64,000 nucleotides of DNA from the NCBI RefSeq assembly GCF_014200605.1, contig NZ_JACHCE010000001.1:124001-188000 (forward strand). The letters are read 5' to 3'. This DNA is from Pedobacter cryoconitis. GTDB lineage: Bacteria; Bacteroidota; Bacteroidia; Sphingobacteriales; Sphingobacteriaceae. The position numbers and the translations under genes were made by a program. This document shows positions 63,483-64,000 of this stretch, one piece after another. The notes under the pieces were generated by a model. That model was not told the origin of the DNA, ran no database searches, and saw only the letters and a list, made by a program, of their open reading frames with translations. Positions within the stretch are counted from its first letter, which is position 1. Each line of letters begins with the position of its first letter.

Positions 63483-64000
63483 ATGAAAACGTACACCATT
63501 TACATTAACGATAATACGCTGCTGATTGCGAATAAATTACCAGCGCATACAGAGCAGATTGAAATTCTGGAAGAAAATGAATTTAACTTTGAAGCTTTCT
63601 ATGAGGGCCTGAATAAATTCTCTGCAAAGCAATATATATTGATCACTACAGATCCAAAACTGTTCTTTAAACAATTGAAAGCAGGTTTAACTGTGATTAA
63701 AGCAGCTGGTGGATTAGTGATGAACGCTAAAGAGGAATACCTTTTTATCTTTAGAAATAAGAAATGGGACCTGCCAAAAGGTAAAGTTGAAAAAGGCGAA
63801 GGGATTAAGGAAGCCGGAAAACGTGAAGTCGAAGAAGAATGCGGCGTGAAAATCAATACGAATGATGAGCGTTTATGCAAAACCTACCATGTCTATGAGA
63901 TGGGAACCAAATTGGTTCTTAAAAGAACCAACTGGTACAGTATGACTGTTAAAGGAAGCCCTAAACTTATTCCTCAGAAAGAAGAGGGGATTACTAAGGC
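63483..64000 (+). CDS. Nudix hydrolase (partial, runs off the window)
   Basis: Open to base 64000 (about 172 residues). A unique N-terminal segment (MKTYTIYINDNTLLIANKL) precedes a Nudix domain with the complete box GKVEKGEGIKEAGKREVEEE plus CGV, so it is likely active; the substrate is unknown. The start could also be in-frame ATG 63471 (MIIPMKT); 63483 is taken. Faces the pyrE promoter with a 215-base gap that otherwise holds nothing recognisable. Confidence 0.85.
   Translation, partial: MKTYTIYINDNTLLIANKLPAHTEQIEILEENEFNFEAFYEGLNKFSAKQYILITTDPKLFFKQLKAGLTVIKAAGGLVMNAKEEYLFIFRNKKWDLPKGKVEKGEGIKEAGKREVEEECGVKINTNDERLCKTYHVYEMGTKLVLKRTNWYSMTVKGSPKLIPQKEEGITK

Overview
The window reads as ordinary chromosome from a member of the Bacteroidetes, most likely Sphingobacteriaceae and probably close to Pedobacter. 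The main evidence is a SecDF fusion, MurA paired with a DUF4290 protein, a DUF255/YyaL protein, a GreA-like protein often mislabelled 3-oxoacyl-ACP synthase, many secreted proteins whose signal peptides end in A-Q, and promoters of the Bacteroidetes type (TTG-N19-TAnnTTTG) with few Shine-Dalgarno sites. The genus is an inference. I see no rRNA, tRNA, CRISPR array, insertion sequence or prophage. Coding density is high and most convergent pairs are separated by bidirectional hairpin terminators.

Layout. 1-3000: N-terminal half of SecDF, then thyA-folA, all on minus. 3100-7000: ispE, OsmC-like, metZ, ACT protein and a PqqB-like metallo-hydrolase on plus. 7000-13400: minus block with a LapA-like protein, a 934-aa peptidase/propeller/barrel protein, and a tight tgt-lptF/G-EamA operon. 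13400-17900: glycosyltransferase, rsmG, dprA and cystathionine beta-synthase on plus. 18000-23600: ThuA lipoprotein, murA, DUF4290 and UvrD/PcrA helicase on minus. 23800-35700: mixed housekeeping and accessory genes (M20 dipeptidase, GH25, HTH, DUF3472, YiiX, arylamine acetyltransferase, AraC plus two SDRs, GNAT, pirin, YyaL). 35700-40720: SlyD and a metal (probably zinc) locus. 40800-48100: esterase, two paralogous deacetylase lipoproteins, ABC-F, nitroreductase, GreA-like and an outer-membrane barrel. 48500-56700: GH130 with two convergent glycosyltransferases, a FUSC protein and clpB. 57000-64000: EamA, an endonuclease-fold protein, a Nudix regulator-prs-NAMPT NAD salvage locus, pyrE with an SRPBCC gene, and a partial Nudix hydrolase.

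The most interesting system is 36291-40716. A four-gene minus operon (ABC ATPase, FtsX-type permease with a His-rich extracytoplasmic loop, secreted DUF3299-like protein, Fur/Zur-family regulator) faces a COG0523 GTPase. The shared control region holds three copies of a 15-bp operator, TGCAAY-N3-ATTGCA, the central one inside a 45-bp palindrome that is perfect around a single central base. A fourth copy lies behind the GTPase gene and carries its own complete promoter, followed about 25 bp after the predicted start by a terminator, so it looks like a metal-responsive small-RNA gene or attenuator of about 60 nt.

A second regulated system is the Nudix-winged-helix regulator with a short PRPP-synthetase homologue and a NAMPT homologue. 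Two inverted repeats (ATTTGYGT-N7-ACGCAAAT) sit directly before the prs gene. Other points are a MurA with Asp in place of the catalytic Cys, a Tgt without the usual zinc cysteines, and a recurring arrangement in which the -7 element lies only 4-8 nt before the start codon.
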